Of a DNA stretch of 64,000 nt, positions 15,963 through 24,199 are shown one piece after another. Below the pieces are notes generated by a model, which did no database searches, was not told the DNA's origin, and worked only from the letters and a program-made list of their open reading frames with translations. Position 1 is the stretch's first letter. Each line of letters begins with the position of its first letter. A program made the position numbers and the translations under genes. Origin of the DNA: Protaetiibacter sp. SSC-01 (GTDB lineage: Bacteria > Actinomycetota > Actinomycetes > Actinomycetales > Microbacteriaceae); contig NZ_CP059987.1 in the NCBI RefSeq assembly GCF_014483895.1, positions 434,001 through 498,000 on the forward strand, written 5' to 3'.

Positions 15963-18098
15963 ATGATGTTCACCCCCGTGCGCCGGCTCGCCGCCGGCGC
16001 GACCGCCGCCGCGATCCTCGCGGGGGCGTTCCTCATCCCCGCCGCGGTAGCCGTGGCCGAGGAGCTGCCGATCGATACGGCCCTCACCGTGCCGCAGCCG
16101 GGCGCCGGAGCCGACGAGTCGGCCGCCGCCCGGCCGGTCGCCGAGCCGTCGAGCGACCTCCCCGTCGACGCACCTGTCGAACTCCCCGACGACGCGCCCG
16201 TCGTGCCGGTCGGCGCCTCCGCCGAAAGCGACGAGCCCGCCGCGACCGGATCCGCTGCGCCCCCCGTCGACCACCGCGAGCCGGCTCCCGCCGCCGCCGC
16301 GTCTCAGCCCGTCGCCTCGCTCACGGGTGAGGCGTTCATCGCCGCGGGTGATACGTGGGTCGGCGTGATCGCGGTGGACGACGCGCGCAACGTGCGCGTC
16401 GTCGCTCTCGGCTCGCGCTTCGAGATCACGATGACCGACTCCGCGGGGGTGACCCGCAGCGGCGCGGCCGCGAACGGCTACGCGGACCTCAGCATCATCC
16501 CCGCCGTGCCCGACGGCGGCGTCACGGTCGCGATCCACAACCTCGCGTCGATCCCGCAGGAGATCCCGTACATCTTCGGGTGGGACGCACGCGACATCAC
16601 CGCAGGGGCTTCGGTCACGGTGGGGCGACCCGAGATCGGCATCAGCGTGTTCCCCACCCGGGGCGACACCCAGCTCGTGGCGAACGTCGTCGCGCGGATC
16701 ATCGCCGCAGACGGCTCCGTGCGCACCGAGAACCTCACGGGCTCGGCGGGCTTCTACCACGCCGAGGTCGCGGGCCTCGCGCCCGGGCGCTACCTCGTCG
16801 AGACGGACGCGCTCGTCCTCGGACTGCATCGCTACGCGGTGCGCACCGTGACCGTCGCCGCCGCGGAGACGACTCCTCCGACGGTCGCGATCGCGACCGC
16901 GCAGCAGCAGGCGCCCGGCGGCTGGTTCCCGGGAGACGTGGATGTGACGCTCACCGCGAGCGACGCGGGTTCGGGCGTCCAGTATCTCTACTGGGGCGTC
17001 GACACGACGACGCTCGACTTCGTCTCCGGCGCGGTGAAGTCGTTCCGCGTCTCGGGGGAGGGCACGCACCAGGTGCGCTACCAGGCGAACGATTGGCAGG
17101 GCAATCTGAGCGCGATCGCGACCCGCCAGATCAACATCGACCACACCGATCCGGAGGTGAGCCTCCAGGGCTTCGTCGACGGCGAGGAGTTCGAGCAGGA
17201 CGAGCTCGTCGCGATCGAGTACGCGTGCGAGGACGCCCTCTCGGGCATCCAGAGCTGCGTCGGCGACATCGGCTCGGGCGACTTCCTCGACACCTCGACA
17301 CCCGGCACGCGCACCTTCCGCGTGACGGCGACCGACCGCGCCGGCAACGAGCACATCGTCGACCGCTCCTACACGGTGCTCGAACCCGACACGACCGACC
17401 CCGTCGTCGACGTCGACGTGCCCGAGGAGCCCGCCTCCGGCTGGTACCTCGACGAGGTGACGGTGCGCTTCAGCGCGAGCGACGAGAGCGGCATCCGTCG
17501 CATCCACTACGAGTACGGCACGATGCAGGGCACCGTGAGCCGCGACATCGAGGGCGACACCGCCGAGATCACGTTCGACCGCACGCAGCTCTACAGCCTC
17601 AGCTACTGGGCCGAGGACAACGCGGGCAACCGCAGCGAGGGACGCACCCTCAACCTCTATGTCGACTCGGACGCGCCGTGGATCGACGTGTACAGCCCCG
17701 ATGAGGACGAACTCTCGATCCTGCCGAACGGGCACTTCGCCCAGCACGAGCGCGTCGAGGTCGACATCCGCTGCGACGACATCGGCTCGGGCATCGCGAC
17801 GTGCGACGCCACGACGCCGGACGGCGAGCTGCTGCCGACGGGCGTGCCCGGCACGCACGAGCTGCGCATCGTCGCGACGGATGTGGCGGGCCACCGCACC
17901 GAGCGCGTCGTGACCTACACGGTCGACGCCGCGCCCGCGCCCGGCGGTTCGCAGGGCGGTGCCGTCGGCGGCGCGACCGGCGGTCGCGTGCTCGCCACGA
18001 CGGGAGCCCAGGATGTCGTCCCGGGCCTCGCGCTCGCCGTGATCCTGCTGGGGGCAGGGGCGGCGCTCGCGATCCGGCGACGCGTGCGCACGCGGTAA
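15963..18098 (+). CDS. LAxTG-anchored surface protein with Ig-like modules, paralogue 1
   Basis: 711 aa. Signal peptide 1-32 (positive start, hydrophobic core, AVAVAEE); acidic Pro/Ala linker about 33-115; a beta-rich domain about 116-300; four modules of 80-95 aa starting near 302, 395, 477 and 568; then sorting signal LATTG (677-681), hydrophobic helix and RRRVRTR tail. Modules 2 and 4 each hold a Cys pair (YACEDALSGIQSC; IRCDDIGSGIATC), probably disulfides outside the cell. The modules resemble bacterial Ig-like/OmpL47-type beta-sandwich domains. LAxTG is the motif of class E sortases of high-GC actinobacteria, so it is probably linked to the cell wall. No sortase gene is in the window. 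No enzymatic motif is seen; adhesion or a structural role is inferred. Confidence 0.85.
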   Translation: MMFTPVRRLAAGATAAAILAGAFLIPAAVAVAEELPIDTALTVPQPGAGADESAAARPVAEPSSDLPVDAPVELPDDAPVVPVGASAESDEPAATGSAAPPVDHREPAPAAAASQPVASLTGEAFIAAGDTWVGVIAVDDARNVRVVALGSRFEITMTDSAGVTRSGAAANGYADLSIIPAVPDGGVTVAIHNLASIPQEIPYIFGWDARDITAGASVTVGRPEIGISVFPTRGDTQLVANVVARIIAADGSVRTENLTGSAGFYHAEVAGLAPGRYLVETDALVLGLHRYAVRTVTVAAAETTPPTVAIATAQQQAPGGWFPGDVDVTLTASDAGSGVQYLYWGVDTTTLDFVSGAVKSFRVSGEGTHQVRYQANDWQGNLSAIATRQINIDHTDPEVSLQGFVDGEEFEQDELVAIEYACEDALSGIQSCVGDIGSGDFLDTSTPGTRTFRVTATDRAGNEHIVDRSYTVLEPDTTDPVVDVDVPEEPASGWYLDEVTVRFSASDESGIRRIHYEYGTMQGTVSRDIEGDTAEITFDRTQLYSLSYWAEDNAGNRSEGRTLNLYVDSDAPWIDVYSPDEDELSILPNGHFAQHERVEVDIRCDDIGSGIATCDATTPDGELLPTGVPGTHELRIVATDVAGHRTERVVTYTVDAAPAPGGSQGGAVGGATGGRVLATTGAQDVVPGLALAVILLGAGAALAIRRRVRTR

Positions 18099-18118
18099 GA
18101 GGACACCGCGTGACGCAC

Positions 18119-18153
18119 GGGGCGGCCGGCCCTTCGGGTGGACCGGCCGCCCC
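18119..18153 (+). terminator. Strong terminator after paralogue 1
   Basis: Perfect 11-bp arms GGGGCGGCCGG (18119-18129) and its complement (18143-18153); the loop itself contains CCCTTCGGG. Confidence 0.75.
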
Positions 18154-18244
18154 GAATCCCCGACGGAGGCGCGTCCCGAGCACGTCCCGGGACGGATGTC
18201 CCGGTCGGCCCGGGCGCGGACCAGGCGCGATCAAGGGCGCCCGA

Positions 18245-18282
18245 CTCTGGGGCCCGGGACGCTCGGCCCGCGAATCTCGGAT
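18245..18282 (+). promoter_or_regulatory. Shared motif, copy C (upstream of second LAxTG gene)
   Basis: CTCTGGGGCCCGGGAC (18245-18260), 14 nt, then TCTCGGAT (18275-18282), 39 nt before the ATG at 18322. An AAAGGA Shine-Dalgarno sequence follows. Confidence 0.65.
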
Positions 18283-18321
18283 GGCGGTTGAGAGACCGCT
18301 GCCGAAAGGACCACCTCCACC

Positions 18322-20469
18322 ATGACCACCACCCCCGTGCGCCGGCTCGCCGCCGGTGCGACCACCGCTCTGCTCGCGGCGGCACTCCTCGTGCCCGCCG
18401 CCGTCGCGGCCGCGGAGGAGGCGCCCCTCGAGGACCACACCACCACGGTCCTCGAGGAGGCGCCCGCCGCCGAGCCGACCCCCGCATCCGACCCCGCTCC
18501 CGTCGAGGAGCCCGCGCCCGTGGAGGAGGCCGCCCCCGTGGACGAGCCCGTCCCCGCCGAGGAGCCGGCCGTCGCGCCCGCCCCCGCCGCGGAGCCGGAT
18601 GCCGCGCGCGCCCCCGAGACCGCCGCCGCATCCGCCGCCCTCGCCGCGCCGGCGCAGCTCTTCGCGCCCACGATCGGCGCAGGCGAGACCTGGACCACCA
18701 CGGTCGACGTCGTGGACATGGTCTTCATGAACGTCTACGTGCTCTCGACCGAGGTCAGCGGCAGCCTGCGCACGCCCAACGGCAGCTCGATCGGGCTCTC
18801 CAGCTACCCCGCGGGATACTCGTTCACGTTCGGGAGCTCGACCGTGCCGCAGACGGGCACCGCGACCATCACGCTCCGCAACACCGCCAGCGCCGAGCGC
18901 ACCATCCGCGTGGGCGTCTCGTACCGCAACTCGACGGTCGACAACAAGATGTTCACCTCGGGCAACGGCACGACGACCGTGCGCGGCTCGATCACCCCCA
19001 CGAAGGACGGCACGGCGCGCACGGACGCGACGGCCCAGGCGCGCCTCGTGGCCGCCGACGGCTCCGAGCGCACGGCGACCATGACGCCCATCGTCTCGGG
19101 ATCGCCCCAGCGCGTGGTCACTTTCGCGGACTCGGCGCCCGGCGCGTACCTGCTGTTCGCGACCGCGACGATCGACGGCGAGGAGTTCACGTCTGTCGCC
19201 GCGGTGCACGCTGCGGCGCCCGAGACCACGCCGCCGGCCGTTGAGTACACGACGACCCCCGCCGCCTCCAACGCGCGCGGCTGGTTCGCGCGTGCCGTGA
19301 CAGTCGAGCTCCGCGCGAGCGACACGGGTGCCGGCGTGTGGCGCATGTTCACGAGCCTCGACGGCGCCGAGTTCGAGCCCACCTACGGCTCGTACTTCTC
19401 GACCACCCTCGGCGAGGGCGAGCACGAGCTGCGCTACTACGCGGAGGACCTGCAGAACAACCTCTCGGGCATCGTCACGCGCACCATCCGGATCGACACG
19501 ACCGCTCCCGTGGTCGCGATCGACGGCGTCCCTGCAGAGGTCGAGGAGGACGAGGAGGTCGCGGTCTCGTGGCAGTGCACGGATGCGCTCTCCGGCATCC
19601 TCGAGTGCCGCGACCCCGAGAACGTCGTCGTCGACCCCGAGACCCCTGGCACGGGTGTGCTCGACACGTCGAGGCCCGGCGTCCACGAGGTGCGCGTCGT
19701 CGCCACCGACCGCGCCGGCAACATCTGGACCGAGACGCGCAGCTACCGCGTGCTCAGCTCCGACACGACGGCCCCCGAGCTCACCGTCACGGTGCCCGAC
19801 GAGCCCGTGAGCGGATGGCACACGAGCCCCGTCGAGCTCGTCTTCGAGGCGTCCGACGGCGAGAGCGGCCTCTCCCAGATCCACTGGGAGTACGACACGG
19901 GATCCGGCGTCGTCATCGACTCGACGACCGAGGGCACCGGGCGGCTCCTGCTCGACCGCACGGGCACGTACTCCGTGCTCGTCTGGGCCGAGGACAACGC
20001 GGGCAACCGCGAGACCGCTCAGCGCGTCACCGTGCGCGTCGACGTGAGCGTGCCGACGATCGTCGTCACCTCGCCCGCCGACGAGCTCCCGGCGATCCTG
20101 CCGAACGGGCACTACGCCCAGAACGAGCGCGTGACCGTCGACTACGAGTGCGCAGACCGGGGCTCCGGCCTCGCGACCTGCAACGCGACGACCCCTGCGG
20201 GTGAGCTCCTGCCGACGGGCACCCCCGGCACGCACGAGCTGCGGATCGTCGCGACCGACGTGGCGGGCAACCGCACCGAGCGCGTCGTCACCTACACCGT
20301 CGACGCGGTGGCCGGATCCGGGAACCCCGGCTCCACGCCCGCCGCGTCCCGAGACCCCCGACTGGCACAGACCGGCGCCGAGACCGTGATCCCCGCGATC
20401 GCCCTCGTCGCAGTTCTCCTCGCGGCAGGAGCCACGCTCCTGACCACGCGGAGGCTCGGCGGCCGCTAG
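18322..20469 (+). CDS. LAxTG-anchored surface protein with Ig-like modules, paralogue 2
   Basis: 715 aa, same architecture as the preceding gene. Signal peptide 1-33 (RRLAAGATTALLAAALLVPAA); Glu/Pro/Ala-rich linker about 34-110; beta-rich domain about 111-300; four modules starting near 301, 392, 481 and 574; LAQTG (681-685), helix and TTRRLGGR tail. Modules 2 and 4 again contain Cys pairs (WQCTDALSGILEC; YECADRGSGLATC). It has its own promoter region (motif copy C) after a strong terminator, so the two paralogues are separate but parallel transcripts. A tandem duplication followed by divergence is the simplest origin: modules 3-4 and the tails are the most alike, the N-terminal domains less so. 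Confidence 0.85.
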   Translation: MTTTPVRRLAAGATTALLAAALLVPAAVAAAEEAPLEDHTTTVLEEAPAAEPTPASDPAPVEEPAPVEEAAPVDEPVPAEEPAVAPAPAAEPDAARAPETAAASAALAAPAQLFAPTIGAGETWTTTVDVVDMVFMNVYVLSTEVSGSLRTPNGSSIGLSSYPAGYSFTFGSSTVPQTGTATITLRNTASAERTIRVGVSYRNSTVDNKMFTSGNGTTTVRGSITPTKDGTARTDATAQARLVAADGSERTATMTPIVSGSPQRVVTFADSAPGAYLLFATATIDGEEFTSVAAVHAAAPETTPPAVEYTTTPAASNARGWFARAVTVELRASDTGAGVWRMFTSLDGAEFEPTYGSYFSTTLGEGEHELRYYAEDLQNNLSGIVTRTIRIDTTAPVVAIDGVPAEVEEDEEVAVSWQCTDALSGILECRDPENVVVDPETPGTGVLDTSRPGVHEVRVVATDRAGNIWTETRSYRVLSSDTTAPELTVTVPDEPVSGWHTSPVELVFEASDGESGLSQIHWEYDTGSGVVIDSTTEGTGRLLLDRTGTYSVLVWAEDNAGNRETAQRVTVRVDVSVPTIVVTSPADELPAILPNGHYAQNERVTVDYECADRGSGLATCNATTPAGELLPTGTPGTHELRIVATDVAGNRTERVVTYTVDAVAGSGNPGSTPAASRDPRLAQTGAETVIPAIALVAVLLAAGATLLTTRRLGGR

Positions 20470-20487
20470 TCGGGTTGCGGCCGCCGC

Positions 20488-20527
20488 GCGTCCGGGCGGG
20501 ATTCCGGGGGGTTCGCCGCCCGGACGC
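20488..20527 (+). terminator. Terminator after paralogue 2
   Basis: GCGTCCGGGCGG (20488-20499) and its exact complement (20516-20527), 16-nt loop. Followed by an unusual CACCA-rich stretch (about 20528-20580) before the next gene. Confidence 0.7.
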
Positions 20528-20630
20528 ACCCGCGGCCACCAGCACCACCAGCACCACCACCGCAGTACCAGCACCACCCACCCCGGACCCCCGGACAAGA
20601 AAATCCGACACAGTAAGGAAGAACAGGACG

Positions 20631-22163
20631 ATGTCCCGAACCACCACACGCGCCCTCGCGGGCGTCATCACGGCGGGCGGCCTCGCGGTCGCGCTCGCCG
20701 GCTGCAACCTCCTGCCCGGCCAGGGCGGCGACGCGAAGGGCGGCAAGGCCGTCGGCTTCGACCAGGTGCAGTCCGCGGTCATCCAGCTCGAGGCGCGCGG
20801 AACCTTCGTCGACCCCGAGTACGGCGGCTACGAGGCCGCGGGCCGCGGCTCCGGCTTCATCATCAACGAGGACGGCCTCGCGATCACCAACAACCACGTC
20901 GTCGTCGGCGCGGGCACGATCGACGTCTGGCGCGGAGGCGACAAGAGCGACACGCTCGACGCCCGCGTGCTCGGCGCATCCGAGTGCCTCGACATCGCCG
21001 TGGTGCAGCTCGAGAAGGACAGCTACCCCTTCCTCGACTGGCACAAGGGCGAGATCAAGACCGGCATCGACGTCTACGCCGCCGGCTTCCCCCTCGGCGA
21101 CCCGACGTTCACCATGACCCGCGGCATCGTCTCGAAGGCCGACATCGAGGGCGACACCGCGTGGGCCTCGATCGACTCGATCATCGAGCACGACGCGCGC
21201 ATCCGCCCCGGCAACTCGGGCGGCCCGCTCGTCGACTCCGACGGCAAGATCGTCGGCGTCAACTACGCCGGCGAGGACAAGTACGACTACAACTTCGCCA
21301 TCCACCGCGACGAGGTGCAGGACGTCATCGAGCAGCTCGCCGCCGGCGAGTCGGTGCTGAGCCTCGGCATCAACGGCCAGGGCGTCTACGGCGAGGACGG
21401 CGGACTCGGCGTCTGGGTCGCGTCGGTCGCGGCCGGCTCGACCGCCGACAAGGCCGGCATCCTGCCCGGCGACCTCATCACCCGCCTCGGCGGCGTGAGC
21501 GTCGGCACCGACGGCACGATGCGCGAGTACTGCGACGTGCTGCGCACGCACGGGGAGAAGGCGACGCTCGACGTCGAGCTCTTCCGTCCGTCCGACTCGT
21601 CGTACTACCGCGGTCAGGTCAACTCGGAGCGCACCGTCTCCGCCGTCGCCAACGTCGGCGGCGGGGGCGGGGGCGGCGAGCCCTCGGGCGACTTCGTCGA
21701 CGTGACCGACGACGCCGGCGCCGTCGCCGTCTCGGTGCCGGCCGAGTGGAGCGACGTCGACGGCTCGGGCTTCACCGACAACGCGGGCAACCAGTGGTAC
21801 CGCGTGACGGCGAGCACGAGCGTGCAGCAGCTCAACAACAGCTGGAACGTCCCCGGCGTGAGCGTCGCGGCCACCCCGACCGCGGCCGATCCGGCCAACG
21901 TCGACGCGCTGCTCAACTCGACGCGCGAGAGCGTCGTCGGCGACGGCTGCGTCTCGCAGGGCGTCGAGAGCTACGCCGACGGCTACCACACCGGCAAGTA
22001 CGAGTACTTCGTGAACTGCGGCTCGACGAAGGCCGACTATGTCGGCATCGCGGCGGTCGCGGACGACGGCAGCTACCTCATCTACGTGCTGATCCAGGCC
22101 CTCGACGACGACGACGCCGCGGCGATCGACCGCATCGTCAGCAGCTTCATCGCGGGTTTCTGA
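20631..22163 (+). CDS. HtrA/DegP-like lipoprotein serine protease with PDZ domain
   Basis: 510 aa from ATG 20631 (Shine-Dalgarno AAGGAA/AGGA). Lipobox LAGC places the lipidated Cys at 25. The S1C protease domain has His89 (TNNHVV), Asp121 (CLDIAVV) and Ser196 (GNSGGP), all intact. A PDZ domain covers about 255-340 (GLGVWVASVAAGSTADKAGILPGDLITRLGG). After a Gly linker (about 341-360) comes a C-terminal domain of about 150 residues with two or more Cys, of unknown family. It should act at the outer face of the membrane in envelope protein quality control or processing. Location after the surface-protein genes is suggestive, but a terminator separates them. Confidence 0.92.
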   Translation: MSRTTTRALAGVITAGGLAVALAGCNLLPGQGGDAKGGKAVGFDQVQSAVIQLEARGTFVDPEYGGYEAAGRGSGFIINEDGLAITNNHVVVGAGTIDVWRGGDKSDTLDARVLGASECLDIAVVQLEKDSYPFLDWHKGEIKTGIDVYAAGFPLGDPTFTMTRGIVSKADIEGDTAWASIDSIIEHDARIRPGNSGGPLVDSDGKIVGVNYAGEDKYDYNFAIHRDEVQDVIEQLAAGESVLSLGINGQGVYGEDGGLGVWVASVAAGSTADKAGILPGDLITRLGGVSVGTDGTMREYCDVLRTHGEKATLDVELFRPSDSSYYRGQVNSERTVSAVANVGGGGGGGEPSGDFVDVTDDAGAVAVSVPAEWSDVDGSGFTDNAGNQWYRVTASTSVQQLNNSWNVPGVSVAATPTAADPANVDALLNSTRESVVGDGCVSQGVESYADGYHTGKYEYFVNCGSTKADYVGIAAVADDGSYLIYVLIQALDDDDAAAIDRIVSSFIAGF

Positions 22164-22169
22164 GTCTGC

Positions 22170-22208
22170 GGGCGGGCGCCCCGTCCCCCCTTTCGACGGC
22201 GCCCGCCC
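22170..22208 (+). terminator. Terminator after htrA-like gene
   Basis: GGGCGGGCGCC (22170-22180) and exact complement (22198-22208). Confidence 0.7.
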
Positions 22209-22275
22209 TCAGCCCCACCTACTCCCCCCGGATCTCCCACCTCCACCACCTCCACAACCGCAAGGGAGCACCACC

Positions 22276-23037
22276 ATGACCGCATCATCCGCTCGCGACC
22301 GCCTCTGGCCGCTCTGGGGAGTCGCCGCCGGAGCCGCCGGCTTCGCCGCGACCGTGCTGTTCGACCACCGGCCCGAGAGCGAGCTCGAGGCCGCGGGGCG
22401 CGGCGAGGACTTCGTCGTCACCCCCGAGGTCATGACCGAGCTCACCCGCCTGCCCAACTACATCGGCTTCCTCGTCGGCTTCGCCGCGGTCGCCCTCCTC
22501 GTCGTCTTCGCTGCCGCGTGGCGCTCGCGCGTCGAGGCGCAGCATCCGCGCTCCATCGCCGCATCGGTCGTCTCGGGCGGGGTGCTCGTCACGGCGGCCG
22601 GCCTCGCCCTCGGCTACGGCTGGAAGGGCGCCCTCGCCAACTACGGCTTCGACGGCCCCGAGAAGGGGCTCTACGAGCACGACGGGCTCTTCGTGTACTT
22701 CATGCTCACCGACTTCGGCCCCTACATCCCGTGGCTCGGCGTGCTCGTCGCGTTCGCGGGGATGGCGTGGATGGCGTGGGTCGAGCGCCTGATCTCGCGC
22801 GTGCTCGGCGCCGTGCTCACGATCTACGTCGCCCTCATCGTCTACGCCTACGTCGCGATGGGCGTGCCCGGCATCGCGGGCCCCGCATCCGGCCTCGTGC
22901 TCATCGTCGCGGGCCTCTGGCTCTCGATCGGCCGCAGCCGCATCACCCTGCGGCCGCTCACCGTCGCCCCGCGCGCGGCGCGCGAAGCCGCGCCCGCCGA
23001 AGAGGAGCCGAGCTCCGCGCCGGCCGGCACGGCGTGA
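22276..23037 (+). CDS. Polytopic membrane protein of unknown function
   Basis: 253 aa with six hydrophobic helices: about 9-27, 58-78, 92-115, 137-160, 168-196 and 200-217. An outer or inner loop between helices 3 and 4 (GWKGALANYGFDGPEKGLYEHDG) is the most distinctive segment. The C-terminus is Ala/Glu-rich. No family is recognised. It overlaps the next lipoprotein gene by GTGA, so the two products are made together and may form a complex. Shine-Dalgarno AAGGGAG precedes the ATG. Confidence 0.75.
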   Translation: MTASSARDRLWPLWGVAAGAAGFAATVLFDHRPESELEAAGRGEDFVVTPEVMTELTRLPNYIGFLVGFAAVALLVVFAAAWRSRVEAQHPRSIAASVVSGGVLVTAAGLALGYGWKGALANYGFDGPEKGLYEHDGLFVYFMLTDFGPYIPWLGVLVAFAGMAWMAWVERLISRVLGAVLTIYVALIVYAYVAMGVPGIAGPASGLVLIVAGLWLSIGRSRITLRPLTVAPRAAREAAPAEEEPSSAPAGTA

Positions 23038-23537
23038 GGTCCGGACGCCTCGCGGCCGCCGCACTCTCCCTCGTCGCCGCGGCCGCGCTCACGGGCTGCG
23101 GCGACGAGGAGCCCATGCCCGTGCCGACCCCGACGCCGTCGGCCACCTCCGACACCGCGCAGCGCGAGGCGCCGCCCGAGGTCGACCCCCGCTGCGTCAA
23201 GGAGTACGGCGCCCGCGCCGGTTTCGTGTACGAGGGCGACATCCGCACCCGCCCCGACGGGTTCCCGACGGTCGCCGACTTCGCGGTGCTGTGCTTCATC
23301 GAGACCCTCTCGCCGTCCGAGCAGGCCGGTCACTACGCGACCACCTACTACACGCCCTACGACTGGGTGCTCGACTACTACGAGAAGTCGATCACGGGCG
23401 GCGCGCACGGCCGCGCGGACTCGACAGACGGCCTGCTGCTGACGGGCGTCGTCGGCGACGCCTCCTTCTACATCGTCGAGACCGGCACGAGCCGGTACGC
23501 CATCCACTGGGCGATCGACGGCGACTACCGAGAGTGA
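23034..23537 (+). CDS. Putative lipoprotein, unknown function
   Basis: 167 aa from GTG 23034, coupled to the upstream membrane protein by GTGA. Signal sequence with lipobox LTGC, lipidated Cys22, followed by a Pro/Thr linker. The mature part has two Cys (PRCVKEYG and VLCFIE) and a Tyr-rich segment GHYATTYYTPYDWVLDYYEKS. No enzymatic motif or known family is recognised. Expected location is the outer face of the membrane. Its pairing with the membrane protein before it and the lipoprotein after it suggests one functional unit. Confidence 0.78.
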   Translation: MRSGRLAAAALSLVAAAALTGCGDEEPMPVPTPTPSATSDTAQREAPPEVDPRCVKEYGARAGFVYEGDIRTRPDGFPTVADFAVLCFIETLSPSEQAGHYATTYYTPYDWVLDYYEKSITGGAHGRADSTDGLLLTGVVGDASFYIVETGTSRYAIHWAIDGDYRE

Positions 23538-23559
23538 CCACCCCGAGAGGAACCACCAC

Positions 23560-24090
23560 ATGACGAACCCCCAGACCCGGATGCGCGCCCGCATGACCCG
23601 CACGCTGCAGCTCGCCCTGCTCGGCGGCACGGTCGCGCTCGCCCTCGCCGCGTGCGCGCCCGCCACCACCGGCAACCCGCTCGTCGACGACCCGAACGGC
23701 CCCGCCGTCTCGGGCCCCGCCCAGGGCGGCGGTGGGAGCGGCAGCGCCGTGTGCCAGGCCGCATTCCCCGAGAGCGGGCTCGGCTACAGCAGCAATCCCT
23801 TCGAGGCCCCGACCGTGCCGGGCGACTGGAGCGCGCCCGCGGGCGTCGAGCTCTGCGTCGTCTACCAGTCGAGCGACACGACCGCGGTGCTGCAGTACAC
23901 GACCGACCTCGAGCCGGATGCCGTGCTCGACGCCTGGGAGCCGCTCCTCGGCGGCTACGCGACCGAGCGCAGCGACGGGATCGCCGGCTGGCCGATCCTC
24001 AACGCCTACGCGGGAGACCTCGAGTTCGCCATTCAGACGGACGGCGAGTCGAACACGATCGTCGTCGCCTTCCAGGAGGGCGACGCCTGA
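23560..24090 (+). CDS. Putative lipoprotein, unknown function
   Basis: 176 aa. Type II signal with lipobox LAAC, lipidated Cys32; the n-region is Arg-rich and contains alternative Met starts at 8 and 12. A Gly/Ser linker (about 54-62) precedes a domain of about 110 residues with two Cys (AVCQAAFPE; VELCVVYQS), probably a disulfide. It has no recognised family. It follows the previous lipoprotein by 22 nt with a GAGAGGA Shine-Dalgarno sequence and is the last gene before a double hairpin, so it closes the 22276-24090 operon. Confidence 0.75.
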   Translation: MTNPQTRMRARMTRTLQLALLGGTVALALAACAPATTGNPLVDDPNGPAVSGPAQGGGGSGSAVCQAAFPESGLGYSSNPFEAPTVPGDWSAPAGVELCVVYQSSDTTAVLQYTTDLEPDAVLDAWEPLLGGYATERSDGIAGWPILNAYAGDLEFAIQTDGESNTIVVAFQEGDA

Positions 24091-24092
24091 CC

Positions 24093-24151
24093 CGGAACGA
24101 CGGGAAGCGTTCCGCGCGGGCGACCCGGTCCCTCCTGGCCGGGTTGCCCGC
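24093..24151 (+). terminator. Double hairpin closing the lipoprotein operon
   Basis: CGGAACG-n8-CGTTCCG (24093-24114) followed by a longer stem GCGGGCGACCCGG / CCGGGTTGCCCGC (24116-24151) with one mismatch. Confidence 0.65.
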
Positions 24152-24199
24152 ACCACTCCCAGGGCCGGGGTCGTCGGCGCCGCCTAGACTCGATGCGCC

